Shown here: piece by piece, positions 1 to 5,779 of the stretch
Position numbering within the stretch: the first letter of the stretch is position 1
How the letters are laid out: each line of letters begins with the position of its first letter
Notes under the pieces: generated by a model
The model's database searches: none
What the model was told of the DNA's origin: nothing
Seen by the model: only the letters and a program-made list of their open reading frames with translations
From: Rhodospirillaceae bacterium
GTDB taxonomy: Bacteria; Pseudomonadota; Alphaproteobacteria; Rhodospirillales; Magnetovibrionaceae
Direction of reading: 5' to 3'
Assembly: GCA_029881835.1 (NCBI GenBank)
Contig: JAOULV010000099.1
Span: forward strand, 1 to 5,779
Length of the DNA: 5,779 nucleotides
Position numbers and translations under genes: made by a program

Positions 1-1
1 C

Positions 2-1720
2 ATCGTCTTGGATATAGGCGATCGCTTGTTCCAAACTCATGCGTCGGGGCGGGGTCAGGCGCACGGCTTCGTCGGTGCCCGACGCCCTAACGTTGGTAAG
101 CTGTTTTGATTTCATCGGGTTTACTTCTAGATCACCCGAACGTGAATGTTCGCCGATTATCATCCCTTCGTAAACTTTTACGCCCGAACCAATAAACAGC
201 GGGCCGCGCCCTTCGAGCCCGGCCAGACCATAAGCAACCGTGGTGCCGCCGGCGTTGGAAATTAAAACGCCGTTGCGCCGCCCGGGAAGCGGGCCGACAT
301 GGGGGATATATTCATGAAACATTCTGGCCATTATGCCGGTGCCGCGGGTCTCGGTCAGGAATTCACCATAATAACCGATCATGCCGCGCGACGGCACATG
401 AAACACCAAACGGGTTTTGCCGCCGCCCGATGGTTTCATTTCGGTCATTTTGCCTTTGCGCAGGGATAGCGCCTCAACCACGATGCCGGAAAATTCTTCA
501 TCCACATCAATGGTGACTTCTTCTTGCGGTTCTAGTTTTTTTCCGCCCTCTTCGCGCATAAGCACGCGCGGACGGGAAATGGAAAGTTCAAACCCTTCGC
601 GGCGCATGGTTTCAATTAAAACTCCCAATTGCAATTCGCCCCGACCCGCAACTTCGAACGCGTCTTTGCCTGCGGTTTCAGTTACGCGCAACGCAACGTT
701 GCCTTCGGCCTCGGAAAATAAACGATCACGTATCATGCGCGATGTTACTTTGGAACCTTCCTGTCCGGCCAGGGGTGAATCGTTCACCGAAAAAGTCATG
801 GCTAGGGTCGGTGGATCAACCGGCTGGGCGGCAATGGGTGCGTTAACCGCAACGTCACACAAGGTATCGGCAACGGTTGCTTTGGTAAGGCCAGCAATGG
901 CAACCAGATCGCCCGAGCGAACTTCATCGCTGGGCACACGTTCAAGCCCACGAAACGCCAACAATTTGGTTATGCGTCCGGTTTCAATTATTTCGCCTTT
1001 GCGGTTTAAAACTTTGATGCTCATATTTGGTTTGGCAATGCCGGTTTCAACCCGCCCGGTCAGAACGCGGCCCAAAAAATTGTCGCTTTCCAGCGTGGTT
1101 GCCAACATGGAAAACGGTTTGTCCTCCACCACTTTGGGATCTGGCACGTGCGACAAAATTGTTTCAAAAATTATGTCCATGTTTTTTTGCTCGCCCTCGG
1201 GCACATCGGAAGCCCAGCCGTTTTTTGCCGATGCAAAAATTGTCGGGAAGTCTAGCTGTTCGGCATTGGCATCAAGGGCCGAAAACAAATCAAAAATTTC
1301 ATCTTGCACTTCGTAGGCGCGCTGTTCGGGTTTATCTACCTTGTTGACCACAACAATCGGTTTAAGGCCCAGCTTTAATGCTTTGCCGGTAACAAACTTT
1401 GTTTGTGGCATCGCCCCTTCGGCGGCATCAACCAACAACAATACGCCATCAACCATTGATAAAATGCGTTCGACCTCGCCACCGAAATCGGCGTGACCGG
1501 GAGTGTCGACAATGTTAATGCGCGTCCCCTTCCATTCGACCGAGGTCGGCTTGGCAGTAATGGTGATGCCGCGTTCGCGTTCGATATCGCCCGAATCCAT
1601 TGCCCGTTCGGCAACTTTTTGCCCTTCGCGAAATGTTCCCGATTGTTTAAGCAATTCATCAACCAGCGTTGTTTTACCGTGATCAACGTGCGCGATAATC
1701 GCGATGTTTTTAATTTTCAT
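2..1720 (-). CDS. typA: Ribosome-associated translational GTPase TypA/BipA (3' end cut by window edge)
   Basis: TypA/BipA is an EF-G-like translational GTPase that binds the 70S ribosome and supports ribosome assembly and stress or cold adaptation. The 573 codons read without interruption. G1 is AHVDHGKTTL (residues 10-19), the switch I region holds RERGITI (48-54), G3 is DTPGH (72-76) and G4 is NKVD (126-129). An EF-Tu-like beta-barrel domain follows (about 203-290), then EF-G-like domains III and V. The BipA-specific C-terminal part is present, including ASGTDEAVRL (547-556). The family is usually about 600-610 residues, so only some 30-40 C-terminal residues are missing, beyond the left edge. 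The ATG lies 14 bp after the upstream kinase stop, and an AAGGA 11 nt before it overlaps that stop, so the two genes are probably co-transcribed. Identification is very secure. Confidence 0.97.
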   Translation of the reverse strand, partial: MKIKNIAIIAHVDHGKTTLVDELLKQSGTFREGQKVAERAMDSGDIERERGITITAKPTSVEWKGTRINIVDTPGHADFGGEVERILSMVDGVLLLVDAAEGAMPQTKFVTGKALKLGLKPIVVVNKVDKPEQRAYEVQDEIFDLFSALDANAEQLDFPTIFASAKNGWASDVPEGEQKNMDIIFETILSHVPDPKVVEDKPFSMLATTLESDNFLGRVLTGRVETGIAKPNMSIKVLNRKGEIIETGRITKLLAFRGLERVPSDEVRSGDLVAIAGLTKATVADTLCDVAVNAPIAAQPVDPPTLAMTFSVNDSPLAGQEGSKVTSRMIRDRLFSEAEGNVALRVTETAGKDAFEVAGRGELQLGVLIETMRREGFELSISRPRVLMREEGGKKLEPQEEVTIDVDEEFSGIVVEALSLRKGKMTEMKPSGGGKTRLVFHVPSRGMIGYYGEFLTETRGTGIMARMFHEYIPHVGPLPGRRNGVLISNAGGTTVAYGLAGLEGRGPLFIGSGVKVYEGMIIGEHSRSGDLEVNPMKSKQLTNVRASGTDEAVRLTPPRRMSLEQAIAYIQDD

Positions 1721-1734
1721 TTTTGTGGTTTTCC

Positions 1735-2733
1735 TTAGCCGAGTTTTTCGGCAACAAGTTCATTAAGTGGTGTTTCCGGGCGTGCGCCAAAATGGCTGAT
1801 GATTTCGGCGGCGGCGATTGCACCGATGCGCGCGCAATGCACAAGGTCATCATGCCCACCGCTGGTATAGCCATAAAGAAACCCTGCGGCAAAAGCATCG
1901 CCAGCACCGGTGGTATCAACAACCTTGGTCACCGCTTCGGCATCAACAACGTGCACTTCGTTTCCGCGCAAAATTACCGAACCCTTGGCCGAACGGGTAA
2001 GGGCGGCAATTTTACAATGCCCGCGCACATGCTGTAAGGCGGCATCAAATGTATCAACCTGATAAAGGGACGTAATTTCATCTTCGTTGGCAAACAGAAT
2101 ATCAACGTGGCCCTCGACCAAATCGATGAAGCTGTCACGATGGCGATCAACACAAAACGGGTCTGATAATGAAAGTGAAACTTCGCGGCCTTGTTCGTGG
2201 GCAATTTCCGCGGCTTTAATAAATGCGTCCATCGCTGCGGGTTTATCCCACAGGTAGCCTTCCAGATATGTTACTTTGGAATCTTTTATAACCTTGGGGT
2301 CAACATCGCCAACCCCCAGTTCAACACAGGCGCCTAAATATGTGCTCATGGTGCGTTCGGCATCGGGCGTTACATTTATAAGACAGCGCGCCGTTGCCGG
2401 GCCATCATTGGCGGGCTGGCTGGCAAAATGAACACCGATTGCGTTCATGTCGTGGCTAAAGACACTTCCCAGTTGGTCATTTTTTATTTTACCAATATAG
2501 GCCCCGCGCCCACCAAGGCTGGCAACGCCGGCAATGGTATTGGCGGCCGAACCGCCAGAACACTCAACGCCTGATGCCATGTCGGCGTAAAGTTTATCTG
2601 CCGTATCGGCATCAATAAGGGCCATGGTACCTTTGTTCATGCCATGGCGTTCAATAAACGCATCATCGGCATGGGACAAAACGTCAACAATGGCGTTGCC
2701 GATGCCAACTACATCAAAACGGGTGTCGCTCAT
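1735..2733 (-). CDS. PfkB-family sugar/nucleoside kinase, adenosine kinase-like
   Basis: This 332-residue ribokinase-like (PfkB) enzyme most resembles the proteins annotated as adenosine kinase in alphaproteobacteria, which phosphorylate adenosine to AMP with ATP in cytosolic purine salvage. What is seen: an N-terminal GIGNAIVD strand (residues 10-17), the substrate-side glycine motif GGSAANT (60-66), an NEDE of the NxxE metal/phosphate type (216-219), TRSAKGS (246-252), and the C-terminal PfkB signature DTTGAGDAFAAGF (273-285). Asp279 is the expected catalytic base within the anion-hole GAGD. Length is normal for the family. The ATG has TGGAG 9 nt upstream. It is the first gene of a probable kinase-typA unit. 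PfkB substrates are hard to assign from sequence, so ribose, fructose or another nucleoside remains possible; the family is certain, the adenosine assignment likely. Confidence 0.93.
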   Translation of the reverse strand: MSDTRFDVVGIGNAIVDVLSHADDAFIERHGMNKGTMALIDADTADKLYADMASGVECSGGSAANTIAGVASLGGRGAYIGKIKNDQLGSVFSHDMNAIGVHFASQPANDGPATARCLINVTPDAERTMSTYLGACVELGVGDVDPKVIKDSKVTYLEGYLWDKPAAMDAFIKAAEIAHEQGREVSLSLSDPFCVDRHRDSFIDLVEGHVDILFANEDEITSLYQVDTFDAALQHVRGHCKIAALTRSAKGSVILRGNEVHVVDAEAVTKVVDTTGAGDAFAAGFLYGYTSGGHDDLVHCARIGAIAAAEIISHFGARPETPLNELVAEKLG

Positions 2734-2807
2734 TTGGGGTCGCTCCAGAAACCAAAGGTCATAAATTATTGCGGCCTCATCGCGCGCATTTTGCCCTGTT
2801 GGGCGGC

Positions 2808-2835
2808 AGTATAGCCACGAACTTGCGGGCGTAAA
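2808..2835 (-). promoter_or_regulatory. Candidate sigma-70-type promoter for the kinase-typA unit
   Basis: Reading the minus strand, TTTACG (2835-2830, four of six matches to TTGACA) is followed after 16 nt by TATACT (2813-2808, five of six matches to TATAAT). This would start transcription near 2801 and leave a leader of roughly 68 nt before the kinase ATG. A small perfect GCCC-loop-GGGC hairpin (2793-2804) lies at the predicted start. The assignment is by eye against the consensus only. Confidence 0.4.
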
Positions 2836-2948
2836 GGGCTAAAGCGGGCCATGCTTATCCTTGCCCGGTGCGGTGATGGTTGGTAGACATAAACATATGA
2901 AATCGGGCCTTAGGGTCAGGGCCGCAAGCAAAGGGATAAAAGCGTATC

Positions 2949-3686
2949 ATGGGTGGATTAATTTCGGCCTTTATCAAGGGGTTAAGCCAACTTTCCGACC
3001 CCAAAACCAGGGGGGTCGTATGGGCCTCGATCGGCTGGACCGGATTAATATTCGTGCTGACCTGGGTCGGAATTTGGGTCGGGCTAAAGGTAACCACCTT
3101 TATCGCCATTGGCTGGCTAGAAGTTTTTTTCGATTTTCTTTCCGGTGCCGGTGCCGTGGTGCTGACATGGTTTTTGTTCCCCCCGGTGGTTATTGCGGTC
3201 GGCAGTTTGTTGTTGGAACGGGTTGCGGTTGCGGTGGAAGAGCGCCATTACCCCGGCCTGCCCCAAGCCAAGGGCCAAACCATGGCAGAGGGCATTTCCG
3301 CATCTGTGCGCCTGTTGGGTACCACGTTGGGGCTAAACCTTTTGTGTTTGCCGCTGATGTTGGTGCCGCCGATTTTTCCTTTCGTTTATTACACCCTTAA
3401 TGGATACCTTTTATCCCGAGAATATTTTGAAGTTGCCGCCACCCGCAGGCTACGCCTAAGCGATGCCAAGGCCCTTCGCGGCAAAAAACAAACAAGCCTG
3501 ACCATAATTGGTGTGGCTTATGCTTTCATGTTGACCATCCCGCTGGTTAACCTGCTAACCCCGGTGGTGGCAACCGCAGGCATGGTTCATCTTTTCCATC
3601 GCTGGAATAAAGACCACGGTTCAGACGAAAATTCGGGCACGCCCGAAATATCCCAACAACAAAAACAATTAGGTAATGAACAGTGA
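2949..3686 (+). CDS. EI24-domain (CysZ-like) integral membrane protein
   Basis: This 245-residue protein appears to belong to the EI24/CysZ membrane family. Four long hydrophobic stretches are visible, at about residues 23-47, 62-88, 122-150 and 183-210, so it is placed in the inner membrane. The family-like region NGYLLSREYFE (151-161) precedes the basic stretch RRLRLSDAKALRGKK (166-180). The tail from about residue 220 is hydrophilic and Gln/Asn-rich. E. coli CysZ has been linked to sulfate uptake, but no cysteine or sulfate gene lies nearby, so that role is not claimed here. The ATG is preceded by AAGGGA at a rather long 12 nt spacing. Its stop overlaps the start of the next gene, which suggests coupled translation with the lipoprotein. 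Family fairly sure, function unknown. Confidence 0.85.
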   Translation: MGGLISAFIKGLSQLSDPKTRGVVWASIGWTGLIFVLTWVGIWVGLKVTTFIAIGWLEVFFDFLSGAGAVVLTWFLFPPVVIAVGSLLLERVAVAVEERHYPGLPQAKGQTMAEGISASVRLLGTTLGLNLLCLPLMLVPPIFPFVYYTLNGYLLSREYFEVAATRRLRLSDAKALRGKKQTSLTIIGVAYAFMLTIPLVNLLTPVVATAGMVHLFHRWNKDHGSDENSGTPEISQQQKQLGNEQ

Positions 3687-4027
3687 AAAATATAAACACC
3701 CGTTTGGGCATTTTAACCGTGATTGCGCTTGTCTTGGCTGGCTGTGCCGGTGGGGCAAAAAAAGGTGTGGTTAGCGAACGGGCAAAAATAATTGCCGGTG
3801 AATTGCTGGGCAAGCCCGCGCCATGGGTTAGCGAACATTTGGGCCAACCATCTTTCAAGCGCTTAGAAGGCAGTGCCGAATTGTGGCAATACAAAACCAG
3901 CGAATGCATTTTAAATATTTTTATTTATCAAGACTTCGAAGGCGGCCAACGCCGGGTGCTGCATTTTGATGCCCGCGACCAAAACGCAAAACCAACAGGG
4001 CGTGACGGGTGCATCAACAGCATTTAA
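3683..4027 (+). CDS. Small predicted lipoprotein of unknown function
   Basis: The 114-residue product begins with a lipoprotein signal: basic N-terminus, hydrophobic core, then lipobox LAGC with Cys21 as the expected lipidation site. The mature protein would be about 94 residues, anchored on the periplasmic face of the inner or outer membrane. Mature-region landmarks are LLGKPAPWVSEHLGQP (41-56), EGSAELWQY (62-70) and two further cysteines, Cys75 and Cys110, which could form a disulfide. The LGxP...WQY layout recalls BamE/SmpA-like small lipoproteins, but I cannot assign it to that family. It starts with GTG, with AGGT 8 nt upstream, inside the end of the EI24 gene (GTGA overlap), so the two are probably translated together. 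The gene looks real; its function is unrecognised. Confidence 0.85.
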   Translation: MKNINTRLGILTVIALVLAGCAGGAKKGVVSERAKIIAGELLGKPAPWVSEHLGQPSFKRLEGSAELWQYKTSECILNIFIYQDFEGGQRRVLHFDARDQNAKPTGRDGCINSI

Positions 4028-4043
4028 ATGTTGAGCGTTTTTT
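4014..4043 (+). terminator. Weak candidate intrinsic terminator at the end of the EI24-lipoprotein unit
   Basis: A six-base-pair stem, TCAACA (4014-4019) with TGTTGA (4029-4034), encloses a nine-base loop. It is followed by GCG and a run of six T (4038-4043). The lipoprotein stop codon sits in the loop, and the T run lies within the antisense end of nth. There is no T run on the other side, so it would only serve plus-strand transcripts. The stem is short and AT-rich, so efficiency is doubtful. Confidence 0.3.
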
Positions 4044-4662
4044 CTTTGAACTTACACAAATCAATTACCCCGCAATTGGGGCAATCGGGCTTGCGCGCCT
4101 TGCAGGTATAACGCCCGTGCAGTATTAGCCAGTGGTGGGCATGGACCATAAATTTATCCGGCACGTTTTTTAAAAGTTTGTTTTCTACTTCGACCACGTT
4201 TTTTCCCGGTGCCAACCCGGTGCGGTTGGAAACGCGAAATATATGGGTATCAACCGCCATGGTCGGCTCACCCCAACAAACATTTAAAACAACGTTTGCG
4301 GTTTTGCGCCCGACGCCCGGAAGTTTTTGTAAATCATCGCGCGAACGGGGCACCTGCCCGCCATGTTCATCGACCAACATTTGTGAAAGCTTGATCACGT
4401 TTTTTGCTTTGGTGTTATAAAGGCCGATTGTTTTTATGTGTTGCTTTAAACCAGCCTCGCCCAGTTTTAACATTTTTTCCGGACTATCAATTTTTTTGAA
4501 AAGTTTTTCGGTGGCTTTGTTTACCCCCATATCGGTTGATTGCGCAGATAACACGACCGCAACCAAAAGCGTGAACGGATTGGTCCAGTTAAGATCGCTT
4601 TTGGGATTGGGTTCAATTGCCTTAAGCCGGGAAAAGAATTTTTCAATGTCTGCTTTTTTCAT
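4024..4662 (-). CDS. nth: Endonuclease III (DNA glycosylase/AP lyase)
   Basis: Endonuclease III removes oxidised pyrimidines and cuts the abasic site in base excision repair. With the start chosen here the protein has 212 residues, and its landmarks fall at the same numbers I recall for the 211-residue E. coli enzyme. These are the helix-hairpin-helix LPGVGRKTANVVL (114-126) with catalytic Lys120, VDTHIFRV (137-144) with catalytic Asp138, and the [4Fe-4S] cluster cysteines 187, 194, 197 and 203 (C-X6-C-X2-C-X5-C). In-frame extensions exist to an ATG at 4683 and a TTG at 4698. None of the three starts has a strong ribosome site, so the shorter form is preferred by family alignment (MKKADIEKFFSRL matching the E. 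coli start region). It converges on the lipoprotein gene with overlapping stop codons. Confidence 0.96.
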   Translation of the reverse strand: MKKADIEKFFSRLKAIEPNPKSDLNWTNPFTLLVAVVLSAQSTDMGVNKATEKLFKKIDSPEKMLKLGEAGLKQHIKTIGLYNTKAKNVIKLSQMLVDEHGGQVPRSRDDLQKLPGVGRKTANVVLNVCWGEPTMAVDTHIFRVSNRTGLAPGKNVVEVENKLLKNVPDKFMVHAHHWLILHGRYTCKARKPDCPNCGVIDLCKFKEKTLNI

Positions 4663-4750
4663 ACTTTTCAGACTAAAGGCCATTTTTGCCCATAGCAAGA
4701 ATCGGGTGGGTCAAGGTGCGGCGGTTTGGCAAAGTCGCGCCATTATGAAC

Positions 4751-4755
4751 AAGGA
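4751..4755 (+). promoter_or_regulatory. Ribosome binding site favouring the downstream DUF1127 start
   Basis: AAGGA lies 10 nt before the ATG at 4766. The alternative in-frame ATG at 4745 has no recognisable Shine-Dalgarno sequence before it. The similarly wide 11 nt spacing before typA suggests such distances are tolerated in this genome. Confidence 0.5.
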
Positions 4756-4765
4756 TACAAAAACC

Positions 4766-4987
4766 ATGCAGGCATTAAATATTTTATCCGCCCCGGATGT
4801 CGCGCTAAGGCGGGGAAACGGGCTTAAGGCCTTGCTCGCAAACGCGCGCGATTTGCTTTATATTTGGCATGTGCGGGCAAAAAGCCGAAAGGTGCTGGCA
4901 AGCTTTGATGACAGGTTGCTAAGCGATATCGGGATTGATGCGGTCGAAAGGGACAGGGAATGCGCGAAGCCGTTTTGGAAAGCCTGA
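4766..4987 (+). CDS. DUF1127 family small protein
   Basis: This 73-residue protein ends in a typical DUF1127 module: Trp34 and Arg37, then KSRKVLASFDDRLLSDIGID (39-58), and a terminal KPFWKA (68-73). DUF1127 proteins are short, basic and arginine-rich, common and often multicopy in alphaproteobacteria. Some have been tied to RNA turnover and to phosphate or carbon metabolism, but no biochemical role can be assigned to this one. An in-frame ATG at 4745 would add seven residues (80 aa); the later ATG is preferred because of its AAGGA. The last 28 bp overlap the start of the methyltransferase gene in another frame, so the two are probably co-transcribed and possibly coupled in translation. The family call is firm, the start less so. 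Confidence 0.88.
   Translation: MQALNILSAPDVALRRGNGLKALLANARDLLYIWHVRAKSRKVLASFDDRLLSDIGIDAVERDRECAKPFWKA
4948..4953 (+). promoter_or_regulatory. Ribosome binding site of the Ada-like gene, inside the DUF1127 gene
   Basis: AAGGGA ends 6 nt before the ATG at 4960, a near-ideal position. It lies within the coding sequence of the DUF1127 gene, so ribosomes finishing that gene would pass over this site. It supports ATG 4960 as the true start of the regulator-methyltransferase. Confidence 0.6.
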
Positions 4988-5779
4988 ACAATCAACATTT
5001 GCTTGCAGATGAAAGCGAAACTGAACGTTATGAGCGCGTGGCCACGGCCATACGCTTCATTCGCGAAAACAGGCTTGAACAGCCGGAACTTATCCAAGTC
5101 GCACAAGCGGTTGGTTTAAGCCCCCATCATTTCCAGCGCATATTTACCAATTGGGTCGGTGTCAGCCCGAAGCGGTTTTTGGCCTACCTTACGCAAAACC
5201 ACGCGCGCCAAATGCTGGCGCAAAACACCGATGTTTTAAATACCGCGCTTGAGGTTGGCCTATCGGGCCCCGGACGCCTGCACGATTTATGCGTCAATAT
5301 CGAAGCGGCAACCCCCGGTGAAATAAAATCAGGCGGGGCTGGCATGAAAATTTATACCGGCAGCCATCCGTCACCTTTTGGTGAAATGTTGATACATGTA
5401 AATGAGCGCGGCATTTGTGGAATATCATTTACCGACCAAGAAGAAAAGGGCATGCGCAAACAGCGCCTTTACGACCAGTGGCCCAATGCAGAGTTTATAG
5501 TTGATCAAAAAAGAACCGGTAAAATCGCAAAACATATTTTTAACCAAACCAACAACAATGCGCCCATAGATATTTTTGTTAAAGGCACAAACTTTCAAGT
5601 GCAGGTATGGCAAGCTTTGGTTCGGTTAAAACCCGGAACCTTGGCTACCTATGGGCAAATTGCCAAAGCCATCGGCAAACCCAAGGCAAGTCGCGCAGTC
5701 GGTAACGCGATTGGGGCCAACCACATTGGTCTTTTAATACCGTGCCACCGGGTTATTCGCGAAGGCGGTCTAATCGGTA
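4960..5779 (+). CDS. Ada-like AraC-type regulator fused to O6-methylguanine-DNA methyltransferase (3' end cut by window edge)
   Basis: The protein transfers methyl groups from O6-methylguanine (or O4-methylthymine) in DNA to its own cysteine, a suicide repair reaction. Its N-terminal half is an AraC-type DNA-binding domain (about 24-122), with a first helix-turn-helix near 43-64 (LIQVAQAVGLSPHHFQRIF) and a second containing GLSGPGRLHDL (100-110). A methyltransferase N-terminal subdomain follows (about 130-205), then the catalytic domain from about 210, with FQVQVWQAL (212-220), ASRAVGNAIGANH (243-255) and the active site PCHRV (261-265, acceptor Cys262). The window ends 11 codons later; related proteins are around 290 residues, so little is missing. 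Unlike full-length Ada it has no N-terminal zinc/phosphotriester-sensing domain. It overlaps the DUF1127 gene by 28 bp. Identification is firm; regulatory activity is inferred. Confidence 0.94.
   Translation, partial: MREAVLESLNNQHLLADESETERYERVATAIRFIRENRLEQPELIQVAQAVGLSPHHFQRIFTNWVGVSPKRFLAYLTQNHARQMLAQNTDVLNTALEVGLSGPGRLHDLCVNIEAATPGEIKSGGAGMKIYTGSHPSPFGEMLIHVNERGICGISFTDQEEKGMRKQRLYDQWPNAEFIVDQKRTGKIAKHIFNQTNNNAPIDIFVKGTNFQVQVWQALVRLKPGTLATYGQIAKAIGKPKASRAVGNAIGANHIGLLIPCHRVIREGGLIG

Noticed and set aside
417..1316. A 299-codon open frame on the plus strand, antisense to typA
   Set aside because: The opposite strand encodes an intact TypA with all GTPase motifs. The antisense product is Ser/Arg/Pro-rich with no recognisable domain, so it looks like a codon-bias shadow.
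1723..2037. A plus-strand open frame of 104 codons across the kinase 3' end
   Set aside because: It is antisense to the conserved PfkB signature region, and its product matches nothing I recognise.
2793..2804. A small hairpin GCCC-TGTT-GGGC in the kinase leader region
   Set aside because: Four base pairs with no T run or other partner sequence; such stems are common by chance and no known RNA element fits.
2861..2889. A possible plus-strand promoter for the EI24 gene: TTGCCC, 17 nt, TAGACA
   Set aside because: Spacing is good but the -10 matches the consensus at only three of six positions, so it is no better than chance.
2861..3400. A 179-codon plus-strand frame overlapping the EI24 gene
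   Set aside because: It is out of frame with the hydrophobic, family-matching EI24 product; its Arg/Gly-rich translation is typical of a shifted frame.
4436..4765. An upstream extension of the DUF1127 gene to an ATG at 4436 (183 codons)
   Set aside because: The added part is antisense to nth, and DUF1127 proteins are short. The ATG at 4766 with AAGGA fits better.
5425..5613. A 62-codon minus-strand frame within the methyltransferase gene
   Set aside because: It lies opposite a conserved methyltransferase domain, with no ribosome site or recognisable product.

Overview
The window looks like an ordinary stretch of alphaproteobacterial chromosome, probably from a Rhodospirillales-like lineage. 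I infer this from the protein families: an alphaproteobacterial-type adenosine kinase, an EI24 membrane protein, a DUF1127 protein, and an Ada-like methyltransferase with a GLSGPGRLHDL signature. Base composition looks moderate by eye, not strongly GC-rich. I recognise no mobile element, phage gene, CRISPR array, rRNA or tRNA.

There are seven genes in four transcription blocks. (1) On the minus strand, a PfkB-family adenosine kinase-like gene is followed after 14 bp by typA (bipA), whose 3' end runs off the left edge. (2) Diverging from the kinase across a 215 bp gap, an EI24-domain membrane protein gene overlaps a small lipoprotein gene by 4 bp (GTGA) on the plus strand. (3) On the minus strand, nth (endonuclease III) meets the lipoprotein gene tail to tail, with the two stop codons sharing a TTAA. 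(4) Diverging from nth across about 100 bp, a DUF1127 small-protein gene overlaps by 28 bp a gene for an AraC-type regulator fused to an O6-methylguanine-DNA methyltransferase. That last gene is cut by the right edge just after its PCHR active site.

The blocks cover a ribosome-associated GTPase with nucleoside salvage, a membrane protein and lipoprotein pair of unknown role, and two DNA repair activities (base excision and direct alkyl reversal) sharing one short divergent region. No clearly new system is evident. The points most worth a second look are the DUF1127/methyltransferase overlap, the missing Ada sensor domain, and the tightly overlapped EI24-lipoprotein pair with an unusual convergent end.
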